From Falsiroseomonas sp050563525 (GTDB taxonomy: Bacteria; Pseudomonadota; Alphaproteobacteria; Acetobacterales; Acetobacteraceae): a stretch of DNA of 64,000 bases. Positions 53,834-62,554 of this stretch are shown in pieces. Position 1 is the first letter of the stretch. Every line of letters starts with the position of its first letter. The position numbers and the translations under genes were made by a program. Under the pieces are notes generated by a model that did not search any database, was not told the origin of the DNA, and was given only the letters and a program-made list of their open reading frames with translations. The stretch is from contig NZ_JBNXUN010000003.1 in NCBI RefSeq assembly GCF_050563525.1, forward strand, positions 310,001-374,000, read 5' to 3'.

Positions 53834-54184
53834 TCACCGCGTCAGGCCGATGCCGCATTCCGACAGCAGCGCGGCAGCGTTGCCGCGTGCCGACTGTGCC
53901 GCCTGGGCGACCCGCAGGGAATCCTGCGCCGGCAGCGATTGCACGAGGCAGCTTGTCAGTGCCGCCGCAGCCATGCCGCCCGACATCGCACAGCGCCCGG
54001 CTGCGCTGGCCACGCGCTGGCAGAACTCGCGTTTCTGCTGCGGCGTCTCGGGTTGCGCCGTGAGGCCGGGGATCGAGGGCAGGCTGCGGCCGAGGCCAGG
54101 GACAGCCTGGCCCAGGCCCTGGCCCATTGCAGGCCCGGCCGCCAGCAACGCCAGCACCCCCAAAGCCGCGCGCATGTCCATCAT
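53834..54184 (-). CDS. Small secreted hypothetical protein
   Basis: 116 residues with a signal peptide (MRAALGVLALLAAGPAMGQG), a Pro/Gly-rich mature start, and four cysteines (FCQRVA, RCAMSG, SCLVQ, ECGIG) likely to form disulfides. Family unknown. Any of three ATGs (54184, 54181, 54175) may be the start. It lies between uvrB and the SDR gene, on the opposite strand. Confidence 0.6.
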   Translation of the reverse strand: MMDMRAALGVLALLAAGPAMGQGLGQAVPGLGRSLPSIPGLTAQPETPQQKREFCQRVASAAGRCAMSGGMAAAALTSCLVQSLPAQDSLRVAQAAQSARGNAAALLSECGIGLTR

Positions 54185-54271
54185 CCCAGCCGTTCAACCC
54201 AGGGAAGGCGCACTGGCGGTGATGGTCAACCCTTGGCGCAGGCGCCATGTGCAGGCTATGGCCCGCCGCGC

Positions 54272-55048
54272 ATGAACATCCCCACCAGCATCCCCCGCAC
54301 CGCCCTGGTCACCGGCGGCGGTAAGCGGCTGGGCCGGGCCATGGCACTGGCCCTGGCCGAGGCCGGCTTCGACGTCGCGATCCACTACGGCACCAGCACC
54401 GCCGAGGCCGCCGCGACGGTCGCAGCGATCGAAGCGACAGGCCGCCGCTCCATCGCCCTGCAGGCCGACCTGGCGCAGGAGGCGCAGGTGGCGCCGCTGG
54501 TCGGCCTGGCGAGCGACTCGCTTGGCCCCATCGGCGTGCTGGTGAACAACGCCTCCGCCTTCGAGCGTGACGAATGGGACGATGCCAGCCGGGCAAGCTG
54601 GGATCGGCACATGGAGGCGAACCTCCGCGCGCCCTTCGTGCTGGCGCAGGCCATGGCCGGCGGGCTGCCGGCGGGGGCGGAGGGTGTCATCGTCAACCTG
54701 CTGGACCAGCGGGTCTGGTCGCTGACGCCGCATTTCATATCCTACACCGTCTCCAAGGCGGCACTGTGGACGCTGACGCAGACCCTGGCGCTGGCGCTGG
54801 CGCCGCGCATCCGTGTGAACGGCATCGGCCCGGGCCCTGCCCTGCCCTCCCCCCGCCAGAGCCGGGAACAGTTCGACCGGCAGTGCGCTTCCGTTCCGCT
54901 GCGACACGGGACCGGGCCGGACGAAGTGGCGCGGGCGCTGCTCGCCATCCTGTCCCTGCCGGCCATGACCGGGCAGATGATCGCCCTCGATGGCGGGCAG
55001 CATCTGCAATGGGCACCGGCGGCCGGGGCCGCGGAGGTCGCCGAATGA
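54272..55048 (+). CDS. SDR-family oxidoreductase, pteridine-reductase/FolM-like
   Basis: 258 residues with a Rossmann fold. The nucleotide motif is TGGGKRLG (15-22), that is TGxxxRxG, which is typical of pteridine reductases, where ordinary SDRs have TGxxxGxG. NNASAF is the NNAG equivalent, and the catalytic pair is Tyr158 and Lys162 in YTVSK. The stop overlaps the folB start as ATGA, so reduction of dihydrofolate or dihydromonapterin is a likely role. A broader SDR function cannot be excluded. Confidence 0.82.
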   Translation: MNIPTSIPRTALVTGGGKRLGRAMALALAEAGFDVAIHYGTSTAEAAATVAAIEATGRRSIALQADLAQEAQVAPLVGLASDSLGPIGVLVNNASAFERDEWDDASRASWDRHMEANLRAPFVLAQAMAGGLPAGAEGVIVNLLDQRVWSLTPHFISYTVSKAALWTLTQTLALALAPRIRVNGIGPGPALPSPRQSREQFDRQCASVPLRHGTGPDEVARALLAILSLPAMTGQMIALDGGQHLQWAPAAGAAEVAE

Positions 55049-55455
55049 TCCATGCCCCCCTCTACGCACCGGATGCCGAGCGTGGCTATCGGGTGGTGTT
55101 CCTGCGCGGGTTGGAACTCATGGCCCGGCTCGGCATACACGCGCATGAGAAGGCCGGCCCGCAGCGCGTGGTGCTGAGCGTCGAGCTGGTGGTGCGGGAT
55201 GAAGCGGCGCCGGCATCGGTCGGGCCGGATGATTTTCGCCGGGTGGTGGATTATGAACGCCTGGTGGACATCGCCCGCGCCACCGTCGCCGAAGGCCATG
55301 TGCTGCTTGTGGAAACCCTGGCGGAGAAGGTGGCGCTCGCCGCCCTGGCCGATGCGCGGGTGGAACGGGCGCGGGTCACTGTCGAAAAGCCGGATGCCTT
55401 CCCGGACGTTGCGACGGTCGGCGTGGTGGTGGAGCGGACGCGCGCATCCGGCTGA
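55045..55455 (+). CDS. folB: Dihydroneopterin aldolase
   Basis: 136 residues. It converts 7,8-dihydroneopterin to 6-hydroxymethyl-dihydropterin in folate synthesis. Visible: LRGLELMARLGIHAHEKAGPQ (both parts typical), VVDYERLVDIARATVAEGH, VETLAEKVA with the pterin-binding Glu, and the active-site Lys in VTVEKPDAF. ATG 55045 overlaps the SDR stop by 4 nt. Confidence 0.93.
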   Translation: MIHAPLYAPDAERGYRVVFLRGLELMARLGIHAHEKAGPQRVVLSVELVVRDEAAPASVGPDDFRRVVDYERLVDIARATVAEGHVLLVETLAEKVALAALADARVERARVTVEKPDAFPDVATVGVVVERTRASG

Positions 55456-55769
55456 AACGATGTGCATTCCGGCTCACGCGATCGGCAGTTTTCCACCGGG
55501 TTGCGCGGAAGGCGGCAGAAGATCGCTTGTCAACCTAGAAGTTACACTTGACGCCAACGAAGCAGGGGTCAAAAACACAATTCACAACAAAATCAGATGC
55601 TTGCCGAAACTGCCTAGAAATCGCGCAATGATGTGTGACTGGCGGATGACGGCCATTTCCGGCGCTTCCACCACAGTTGCCCCACAGACTTATCCCCAGC
55701 TTCGGTGGAAAAACCGCAGGGCCCTGGATTTGCTCAAGGGAGCCTCCCAATTCGTCCAGGTAGCACGCG
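55456..55769 (+). promoter_or_regulatory. 314-nt AT-richer spacer before uvrC
   Basis: No credible gene on either strand. The stretch 55525-55620 is notably AT-rich for this genome (for instance gtcaaaaacacaattcacaa) and contains TTGTCA and TTGACG boxes without matching -10 elements. It probably carries the uvrC promoter; an unannotated small RNA is possible but unsupported. Confidence 0.35.
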
Positions 55770-57707
55770 ATGACCGCTGATACGCCCGAACCCCCGTTCC
55801 CTGGCGGCACAGCCGGAGCCGTCGGCCCGAGCGGCCTTGCCGTGATCGAGACGGCGCTGGCGACCCTGCCGCTGGCACCGGGCGTCTACCGAATGCTCGA
55901 TGCGAAGGGGGACGCGCTGTATGTCGGCAAGGCGCGCAGCCTGAAGAAGCGCGTACACGCCTACACCCAGCTGGCTCGCCTGCCGGAACGCCTGCGCCGC
56001 ATGGTGTTCGAGACCCGTAGCCTGGAGGTCGTGACCACCGGCAGCGAGGCCGAGGCGCTGCTGCTGGAAGCCAACCTGATCAAGAAGCTGCGGCCGCGGT
56101 TCAACATCGTCCTGCGCGACGACAAGTCCTATCCCTGGCTGGTGCTGACCGAGGACCACCCCTGGCCGCAGATCACCAAGCATCGCGGGGAGCGCCGCAA
56201 GGGCGCCAGCTACTGGGGCCCCTTCGCCTCCGCCTGGGCGGTGAACCAGACGCTGACGGCGTTGCAGCGGGTGTTCCTGCTGCGCACCTGCCGGGACACG
56301 GTGTTCGACACCCGCACCCGTCCCTGCCTGCTGCACCAGATCAAGCGCTGCTCCGCGCCCTGCGTCGAGCGGATCTCGAAGGACGATTATTCCGCGCTCG
56401 TGCGGGAGGCGAAGGATTTTCTCGGCGGTGGCATCCCCTCGCTCCAGAAGAAGCTGGCGGCGGAGATGGAGGAGGCCTCGGCCCGCCTGGAGTTTGAGCG
56501 CGCGGCCAGCCTTCGGGACCGCATCCGCGGCCTGACCCATGTTCAGGGCAGCGACCGCATCAACCTGGAGGGCGTGAACGACGCCGACGTGGTGGCGCTG
56601 CACCAGATGGCGGGCCAGTCCTGCGTCCAGGTCTTCTTCTTCCGCGGCGGCCGCAACAACGGCAACCGGCCGTTCTTCCTCACCCACGCGAAGTCGGAAC
56701 AGTCGCCGGAGGAAGTGCTGGGCGCCTTCCTCGGCCAGCTCTACGACGACCTGCCGCCACCGCCTCTGGTGCTGGTGAGCCACGACCCGCAGGACTCGTC
56801 GCTGTTGGCCGAAGCCTTGAGCCTCAAGGCCGGGCGGCGCGTGGAAATCCACCGCCCACAGCGGGGCGAGAAGCGCGGCGCCGTGGAACATGCGACCACC
56901 AATGCGCGGGAGGCGATCGAGCGCCGTATGGCGGAGGGCGCGGCGCAGACGGAACTGCTGGCCGGCGTCGCCCGCATCTTCGACCTGCCATCGGCGCCGG
57001 AGCGGGTGGAGGTCTATGACAACAGCCACATCATGGGCACCAACGCGTATGGCGTGATGATTGCCGCCGGTCCTGCCGGCTTCCTGAAGAACGCCTACCG
57101 GAAATACGGCATCAAGGCCGCCCCGGGCGGCGCCGCACCCCGTGGCGGAGACGATTTCGCCATGATGCGCGAAGTGTTCGAGCGCCGCTTCGGCCGCGCC
57201 CTGAAGGAGGATCCGGGCCGGGAGGGCGAGTCCTGGCCCGACCTGGTGCTGATCGATGGCGGCCAGGGCCAGCTCACCGCAGCGCGGGAAATCCTGGCCG
57301 AGCTCGGGGTGGACGACATTCCGCTGGTCGCCATGTCCAAGGGGCCGGACCGCGATGCCGGGCGCGAGTGGTTCCACCAGTTCGGCCGCGACCCGATCCA
57401 GCTGCCACCCCGCGATGCCGTGCTGTATTATCTGCAGCGGCTGCGGGACGAGGCGCACCGCTTCGCCATCGCCACCCATCGCACCGGCCGGTCCAAGTCG
57501 ATGGTGCGGTCGGAGCTGGACGAGGTGCCGGGTGTGGGCGCCGCGTTGAAACGAAAGCTTCTCAATCACTTCGGCTCGGCCCGCGGCGTGCGCAACGCGG
57601 CGCTCACGGACCTGGAAAACGCGCCCGGCATCGGCCCCACCGTGGCGCGCCGCATCCATGGGCATTTCCACCCTGGCGCCGGGACGGGTAGAGTGGGGGA
57701 GGGCTGA
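55770..57707 (+). CDS. uvrC: Excinuclease ABC subunit C
   Basis: 645 residues, the dual-incision nuclease of excision repair. N-terminal GIY-YIG domain (GVYRMLD at 38-44 and YVGKARSLKKR from 51), UVR domain (LQKKLAAEMEEASARLEFER) that meets UvrB, RNase H-like 3' half with VEVYDNSHIMGTNAYG and LVLIDGGQGQL, and a C-terminal helix-hairpin-helix pair (DEVPGVGAALKRKLL, ENAPGIGPTVARRI). A stop 9 nt upstream in frame fixes ATG 55770 as the earliest start. Confidence 0.97.
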   Translation: MTADTPEPPFPGGTAGAVGPSGLAVIETALATLPLAPGVYRMLDAKGDALYVGKARSLKKRVHAYTQLARLPERLRRMVFETRSLEVVTTGSEAEALLLEANLIKKLRPRFNIVLRDDKSYPWLVLTEDHPWPQITKHRGERRKGASYWGPFASAWAVNQTLTALQRVFLLRTCRDTVFDTRTRPCLLHQIKRCSAPCVERISKDDYSALVREAKDFLGGGIPSLQKKLAAEMEEASARLEFERAASLRDRIRGLTHVQGSDRINLEGVNDADVVALHQMAGQSCVQVFFFRGGRNNGNRPFFLTHAKSEQSPEEVLGAFLGQLYDDLPPPPLVLVSHDPQDSSLLAEALSLKAGRRVEIHRPQRGEKRGAVEHATTNAREAIERRMAEGAAQTELLAGVARIFDLPSAPERVEVYDNSHIMGTNAYGVMIAAGPAGFLKNAYRKYGIKAAPGGAAPRGGDDFAMMREVFERRFGRALKEDPGREGESWPDLVLIDGGQGQLTAAREILAELGVDDIPLVAMSKGPDRDAGREWFHQFGRDPIQLPPRDAVLYYLQRLRDEAHRFAIATHRTGRSKSMVRSELDEVPGVGAALKRKLLNHFGSARGVRNAALTDLENAPGIGPTVARRIHGHFHPGAGTGRVGEG

Positions 57708-57732
57708 GCCCGATGAACCACCGGATGCCATT

Positions 57733-58356
57733 GTGCCGACAGACCTGCCCAATATCCTGACGCTTTCGCGCATCGCCGCGATCCCGCTGCTGGTGGTCCT
57801 GGCCTCGCTGCGCGAGCCCTGGAGCGACCTGGCGGCCTGTGCCGTGTTCTCCGCCGCCGCGATCACCGATTATTTCGACGGCAAGCTCGCGCGTTCGCGC
57901 CAGCAGATCAGCGATTTTGGGCGGATGCTCGACCCGATCGCGGACAAGCTGCTGGTCGGCGCGGCGCTGATGCTGGTGGCCGGCACCGGCCGGCTGAGCG
58001 ATTTCGGCCTGTATCCCGCCATCGTGATCCTGCTGCGGGAGATCCTGGTCTCCGGCCTCCGGGAATACCTGGCAGGGCTGAAGGTCGGGCTGCCGGTGAC
58101 GAAACTGGCCAAGTGGAAGACGGGCTTCCAGATGGGCGCGCTCGGCACCCTGCTGGCCGGCGACAGCGGGGCTACGATTCTGTACCTGGACTTCCTGCCG
58201 GTCTCCTTGATCGGGGAGGTGATGCTGCTCGCCGCCGCGATTCTGACCCTGGTGACGGGGTGGGACTACCTCCAGGCCGGTCTCCGTCATGTTCGCCGCA
58301 CCGCATCTCCGCCGCCGGCGCAGGACCCACCGGTGCGGACTCCGCTTCGGCCTTGA
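57733..58356 (+). CDS. pgsA: CDP-diacylglycerol--glycerol-3-phosphate 3-phosphatidyltransferase
   Basis: 207-residue membrane enzyme making phosphatidylglycerophosphate. The CDP-alcohol phosphotransferase motif is complete: DYFDGKLAR then GRMLDPIADK (Asp46, Asp49, Gly50, Ala53, Arg54, Gly63, Asp67, Asp71). DLPNILTLSRI is the standard N-terminus, so I use GTG 57733 although no clear Shine-Dalgarno precedes it. It lies 25 nt after uvrC, a common alphaproteobacterial pairing with uvrC and moaD-moaE. Confidence 0.94.
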   Translation: MPTDLPNILTLSRIAAIPLLVVLASLREPWSDLAACAVFSAAAITDYFDGKLARSRQQISDFGRMLDPIADKLLVGAALMLVAGTGRLSDFGLYPAIVILLREILVSGLREYLAGLKVGLPVTKLAKWKTGFQMGALGTLLAGDSGATILYLDFLPVSLIGEVMLLAAAILTLVTGWDYLQAGLRHVRRTASPPPAQDPPVRTPLRP

Positions 58357-58412
58357 GACATGCCATCCTGTGTCGCATCTTCTGCCCGACCCATCCGATG
58401 ACGGGAGCCGAC

Positions 58413-59069
58413 ATGGCCGCCGACCAACCCAACCCCAGCCCGCTTCGCCTGCCGGTGCGCATGCGCCTGCCGGCGCTGGGCGTCGCCCTCCTGCTGGCCG
58501 GGTGTTCCGGCGGCGGGCTCGGCGCCAGCCCCTGGTCGCCCTTCATGGGTCCGACGAGCGTCGTAGATGCGGACAGCCTGACGGTGCAGCGCGTGCGCGG
58601 CACCAACCCGCCGGTGGAACCGCTGGTGCCGGAGACCGGCGACGTTTGGCCGGCGCAGGAAGCGCCCCGGGGCGATCTCAGCAACCCGGACGAGGCGATG
58701 CGGAACATCCCCTCCTACCGTCCTTCGCTGATCGACGGCGCACCCGCCGCATCATCGCCCGTGGCGACGCCGGGGGACCGGCCGCTGCGGCGTGGCTCCT
58801 CCACCCCGCCCGGCAATCTCGGGCCGCCGGACGCCTTTCTGACCACGCCGGGACCGACCCCGGCGCCGCGCTCGGCACCCGCCTCGCCGCGGCTCGAGGG
58901 CCGGGCCTTGACCACGCCTTCCGGCCAGAGCGTCACCGGGACTGGCGGCACGCCGCGGGTGCAGGGCTTTACCGGCCCGAGTGGCGGCGGCGCCGTGATC
59001 CGCGATGGCAATGTCGAGACCTGGATCGGCCCGGACGGGCAGCCCAGCACGCGCGTGGTGCCGAACTGA
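58413..59069 (+). CDS. Putative lipoprotein, Pro/Gly/Thr-rich
   Basis: 218 residues. A hydrophobic stretch ending in the lipobox LLLAGC (RLPALGVALLLAGCSGG) predicts lipidation and an envelope location. The mature part is low in complexity, with SPFMGPTSVVDADSLTVQRV and a C-terminal GGGAVIRDGNVETWIGPDG, which could be a small beta structure. Starts at 58398, 58413 and 58461 are possible; 58413 has GGGAG 7 nt upstream. Its placement between pgsA and moaD suggests co-transcription. Function unknown. Confidence 0.7.
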   Translation: MAADQPNPSPLRLPVRMRLPALGVALLLAGCSGGGLGASPWSPFMGPTSVVDADSLTVQRVRGTNPPVEPLVPETGDVWPAQEAPRGDLSNPDEAMRNIPSYRPSLIDGAPAASSPVATPGDRPLRRGSSTPPGNLGPPDAFLTTPGPTPAPRSAPASPRLEGRALTTPSGQSVTGTGGTPRVQGFTGPSGGGAVIRDGNVETWIGPDGQPSTRVVPN

Positions 59070-59084
59070 GGGAGCTTCGGCCCC

Positions 59085-59336
59085 GTGAAGATCCTGTATT
59101 TCGCCTGGGTGCGACAGAAGGTGGGCGTGGCCGAGGAAAGCGTCTCGCCACCCGCGGAGGTAGGAGACGTCGCCGGATTGATTGCATGGCTCGCCACGCG
59201 CGGGCCTGGCCATGCGGCGGCCTTCGCCGATCCGAAGCAGATCCGCGCCGCGGTGAACCAGGATTTCGCGACGCCGGACCAGAAGGTGGCGGCGAGCGAT
59301 GAGGTCGCGTTCTTCCCGCCGGTGACGGGCGGCTGA
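59085..59336 (+). CDS. moaD: Molybdopterin synthase sulfur carrier subunit
   Basis: 83 residues with the ubiquitin-like fold and the essential C-terminal Gly-Gly (FFPPVTGG), which is thiocarboxylated to donate sulfur to precursor Z (cPMP). KILYFAWVRQKVGVAEE at the N-terminus is typical. The start is GTG 59085, preceded by GAGGGAG. It lies 2 nt before moaE. Confidence 0.95.
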   Translation: MKILYFAWVRQKVGVAEESVSPPAEVGDVAGLIAWLATRGPGHAAAFADPKQIRAAVNQDFATPDQKVAASDEVAFFPPVTGG

Positions 59337-59338
59337 CC

Positions 59339-59794
59339 ATGCCCCGCATCCTGGTGCAGGACGCGCCCTTCGACCTCGCCGCCGAATCCGCGCGGCTGAC
59401 CTCCGGCCGCACCGATGTGGGCGGGTTGGCCAGCTTCGTCGGGTTGTGCCGGGCGGATGACGGGCTCTCGGCGCTGGTGCTGGAGCATTATCCCGGCATG
59501 ACGGAACGTGCTTTGGCCAGGATCGCGGAGCAGGCCTGGTCGCGCTGGAGCCTGACCGGCTGCACCATCATCCACCGTGTCGGGCGGTTGCTGCCGGGTG
59601 ATCCCATCGTTCTCGTGCTGACCGCGTCCCCGCACCGGGCCGCGGCGCTGGAATCCTGCGCCTTTCTGATCGACTGGCTGAAGACCGGCGCGCCATTCTG
59701 GAAGCGGGAGGAGTTCGCGGATGGCGCCGCCCGCTGGGTCGAGGCCAAGGCAAGCGATGATGCGGCGGCGTCCCGCTGGGCCGACGGCGCTTGA
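59339..59794 (+). CDS. moaE: Molybdopterin synthase catalytic subunit
   Basis: 151 residues. With MoaD it converts cPMP into molybdopterin. Family segments: GGLASFVGLCRADD, LVLEHYPGMTERAL, IIHRVGRLLPGDPIVLV, and the active-site lysines in DWLKTGAPFWKREEF (Lys115 and Lys122). The C-terminus has a short extra tail. Its TGA overlaps the TTG start of the next gene. Confidence 0.95.
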   Translation: MPRILVQDAPFDLAAESARLTSGRTDVGGLASFVGLCRADDGLSALVLEHYPGMTERALARIAEQAWSRWSLTGCTIIHRVGRLLPGDPIVLVLTASPHRAAALESCAFLIDWLKTGAPFWKREEFADGAARWVEAKASDDAAASRWADGA

Positions 59795-61149
59795 TCCTCC
59801 GGCTGGTGGCTGGGTTGGCGGGCGCGCTGCTGCTGGCCTGGCCGGCCTTCCTGAACGGCTACCCGTTGCTGTTCAGCGACACTGGCGCCTTCCTGCACCA
59901 GACCGCCCCGGCACCCAGTGGCCCGCTGGTGATCTGGGACAAGCCGCACATCTACGGCCCGCTGCTGCATCTATTCCACTGGCGCGTCTCGCTGTGGGGG
60001 CCAATGCTGGCGCAAGCGCTGGCGCTGTCGCACCTGCTGTGGCTGGCGCAGCGCGGCCTGCGCGGCGTGGCGACGCCGGGTACGCACCTCCTGGCCTGCG
60101 CCGGCGCGGCGCTGCTGACCACGGCACCCTTTACCATCGCCCTGCTGATGCCGGATGTCTTCGCGCCGATCGTGCTGCTGGCGCTGCTGCTGCTGGGCTT
60201 TGTGCCGCTGTCCCGGATGGAGACCGCCTGGCTGGTGCTGTTGGCGGCGGTGGGCATCGCCGCGCATCTGTCGCACCTGCCGCTGGCGCTGGCGGTGGTG
60301 GTGTTCGTGGTGATGGTCGCGCGGCGGATCGGGCCAGTGCTGCGGGCGGCGGCGCCGATGGCCCTGGCCGTGCTGCTGCTTCTCGGTACCAATCTGTGGG
60401 GACATGGCAGGGCGACGCTCTCGCCGCATGGCGCCACCTTCGCGCTGGCCCGGTTGCAGGCGGATGGGCCGGCGGCGGCGCTGGTCCGGGCGCGCTGCCC
60501 GGAGGCCGGCTGGTACCTGTGTGCCTTCGCCGACCGGTTGCCGATGGACAGCGATGCTTTCCTGTGGGAGCCGGACAGTCCGGTGAACCGGGCGCCGGAT
60601 GGTGCCCCCCGCTTCCTCGGCGGCGCGCTGCTGTCGGAAGAAGCACGGGTGATCGTGGCGGAGACGCTGCGCGCCTATCCGCTGGAGGTGGCCAGGACGA
60701 CGGTTCTGAACGCGCTGCGCCAGGTGGTGCTGGCGACGGCGGGTGACACGCTGGTGGACACGCACCTGGCCACCGCCGTCCGCCCTCGCATCGCGGAGGG
60801 TTTCCCGGCCGGCGAACTGGCGGCCTACGACGGCGCGCTGCAACCGCGTGGCCTGCTGCCGACCGCTACCGCGCCATTCCTGTGGCCGCACGCGCCGGTG
60901 CTGCTGGTGGGCGCGGTGCTGGCGCTGTACGCATGGTGGCGGCTGCGCGGCGATGTGCGGCGGATCGGGCTGGTGGTGGGCGTGCTGGTCGGCGTTTCCG
61001 CCAATGCGCTGGCGACCGGCGGCCTGTCCAAGCCGCATCTGCGCTACGAGGCACGCATCCTGTGGCTGATGCCGGTCATCGCCGGGCTGGCATTGCTGCC
61101 GCGATCCCGCCCGGTGCAAAGCGGAGCCTATCGCGCAGGCGTCATGTGA
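59791..61149 (+). CDS. Polytopic membrane protein of unknown function, tandem paralogue 1
   Basis: 452 residues with roughly ten hydrophobic segments and no signal peptide. A first loop after TM1 reads NGYPLLFSDTGAFLHQT, then YGPLLHLFHW; a central soluble part reads SPHGATFALARLQADGPAAA and DRLPMDSDAFLW; the end has LSKPHLRYEARILWLMP. The layout (acidic residue in the first non-cytosolic loop, many helices, conserved SKPH-RY motif) recalls GT-C glycosyltransferases, but that is inference. The TTG start overlaps the moaE stop. It is followed 33 bp later by its paralogue. Confidence 0.7.
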   Translation: MILRLVAGLAGALLLAWPAFLNGYPLLFSDTGAFLHQTAPAPSGPLVIWDKPHIYGPLLHLFHWRVSLWGPMLAQALALSHLLWLAQRGLRGVATPGTHLLACAGAALLTTAPFTIALLMPDVFAPIVLLALLLLGFVPLSRMETAWLVLLAAVGIAAHLSHLPLALAVVVFVVMVARRIGPVLRAAAPMALAVLLLLGTNLWGHGRATLSPHGATFALARLQADGPAAALVRARCPEAGWYLCAFADRLPMDSDAFLWEPDSPVNRAPDGAPRFLGGALLSEEARVIVAETLRAYPLEVARTTVLNALRQVVLATAGDTLVDTHLATAVRPRIAEGFPAGELAAYDGALQPRGLLPTATAPFLWPHAPVLLVGAVLALYAWWRLRGDVRRIGLVVGVLVGVSANALATGGLSKPHLRYEARILWLMPVIAGLALLPRSRPVQSGAYRAGVM

Positions 61150-61182
61150 CGGACGCGACACAACCCTGGATGTTGGTGGCCG

Positions 61183-62550
61183 ATGCCCGCCGAGTCGTAC
61201 CGCCCCTTCGCCCGGAAGCTGCTCGGCTTCCTGGCCAGTGTCCTGGGCGCGCCGCTGCTGGTCTGGCCGGCCTGGCTGAACGGCTACCCGCTGGTCTTCA
61301 TCGACACCGTCTCCTACCTGCTGCACACGACGGTGCCGGAGGTGCCCTGGGACAAGACCCAGGCCTATGGTCCCTTCCTGCACGCCTTCCACTGGCAGCG
61401 CTCGCTCTGGGCGCCGATGCTGGTGCAGGGGCTGATCGCCTCCCACCTGATCTGGCTGATGCAGGCGGCGGTGCGGGGGCGGGCCGGGATCGGCTGGCAT
61501 CTGGTGGTCTGCGCCGGCCTCGCGGTGCTGACCTCGGCGCCCTGGTTCCTGGCGACGCTGATGCCGGATGCGCTGACCGGGCTGCTGCCGCTGTGCATCT
61601 TCCTGCTCGCCTTCGGCGCGCTGACCATGGGGCAGGCCCTATGGGTCGCCGGGCTGACAGTGCTCGCGGTCGCCTCTCATCTCTCGCATCTGCCGGTGGC
61701 GCTGGCCTTGCTTGGGCTGGTTCTGCTGCTGACCTGGCGCCTGGCACCGGTGCTGCGCGCCGGGCTGCCGGTGGCGCTGGCGGTGCTGCTGCTGTGCCTG
61801 GCCAATCTGCAGGCCTTCGATCGCTTCACCCCCTCCCCGCACGGGGCGGCCTTCCTGCTCGCGCGCCTGCAGGCGGATGGGCCGGCGGCGGCGCTGCTGC
61901 GGGACCGGTGCCCGGAGGCCGGCTGGCATCTCTGTGCCTTCACAGACCAGCTGCCGATGGACAGCGATGAGTTCCTCTGGGACGAGACCAGCCCACTGAA
62001 CCGGGAGGCGAATGGAACGCTGCGTCGGATGGGCGCGATGCGCGGCGCGGCCGAGGCGCGGGTGATCATCGGCGAGACGATCGCCGCCTATCCGCTTCGC
62101 GTCATCCTTGCCGGCATCGGCAACGCACTGGCGCAATCCGCGAAGCTCATGGTGGGGGATACGCTGGTGGCGGACCACCTGGCGCTGTCCGCGCGCCGGG
62201 CCATCGCGGAGTTCTTCCCGGCGGAGGAACTCGCGCATTTCGATGCCGGCGCGCAGATGCAGGGCGAACTGCCGCGGCTGGCCGAGCCCTGGCTACGGCC
62301 ACATGTGCCGGTTGTCCTGGTGGCGCTGCTGGCCGCGCCGTGGATGGCGTGGCGCGCCGCCAAGGCACGCGACGGACCCAGGCTGGCGCTGCTGTCGCTC
62401 GCCCTGGGCGCGCTGCTGGTCAACGCCGCGGCGGCGGGCGCGCTGTCGAAGCCGCACCATCGCTACCAGGCGCGCATCGTCTGGCTGCTGCCGCTGGCCG
62501 TTGCCCTGGCGGCGCTCCCGCGGCGGCCCGAAGTGGTGCGGCCCCAATGA
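61183..62550 (+). CDS. Polytopic membrane protein of unknown function, tandem paralogue 2
   Basis: 455 residues, clearly homologous to the previous gene along its full length: NGYPLVFIDTVSYLLHT, YGPFLHAFHWQRSLWAPML, LTSAPWFLATLMPDAL, HLSHLPVALAL, SPHGAAFLLARLQADGPAAA, LPMDSDEFLW with SPLNRE, and LSKPHHRYQARIVWLLP. Strictly shared residues cluster in the soluble loops, which suggests a catalytic or ligand site there. No known family is recognised with confidence. Confidence 0.72.
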   Translation: MPAESYRPFARKLLGFLASVLGAPLLVWPAWLNGYPLVFIDTVSYLLHTTVPEVPWDKTQAYGPFLHAFHWQRSLWAPMLVQGLIASHLIWLMQAAVRGRAGIGWHLVVCAGLAVLTSAPWFLATLMPDALTGLLPLCIFLLAFGALTMGQALWVAGLTVLAVASHLSHLPVALALLGLVLLLTWRLAPVLRAGLPVALAVLLLCLANLQAFDRFTPSPHGAAFLLARLQADGPAAALLRDRCPEAGWHLCAFTDQLPMDSDEFLWDETSPLNREANGTLRRMGAMRGAAEARVIIGETIAAYPLRVILAGIGNALAQSAKLMVGDTLVADHLALSARRAIAEFFPAEELAHFDAGAQMQGELPRLAEPWLRPHVPVVLVALLAAPWMAWRAAKARDGPRLALLSLALGALLVNAAAAGALSKPHHRYQARIVWLLPLAVALAALPRRPEVVRPQ

Positions 62551-62554
62551 AGCA

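Noticed and set aside
55690..55698. DnaA box (TTATCCCCA) suggesting an origin near uvrC
   Set aside because: It is a single site with one mismatch, with no dnaA, dnaN, hemE or clustered boxes nearby.
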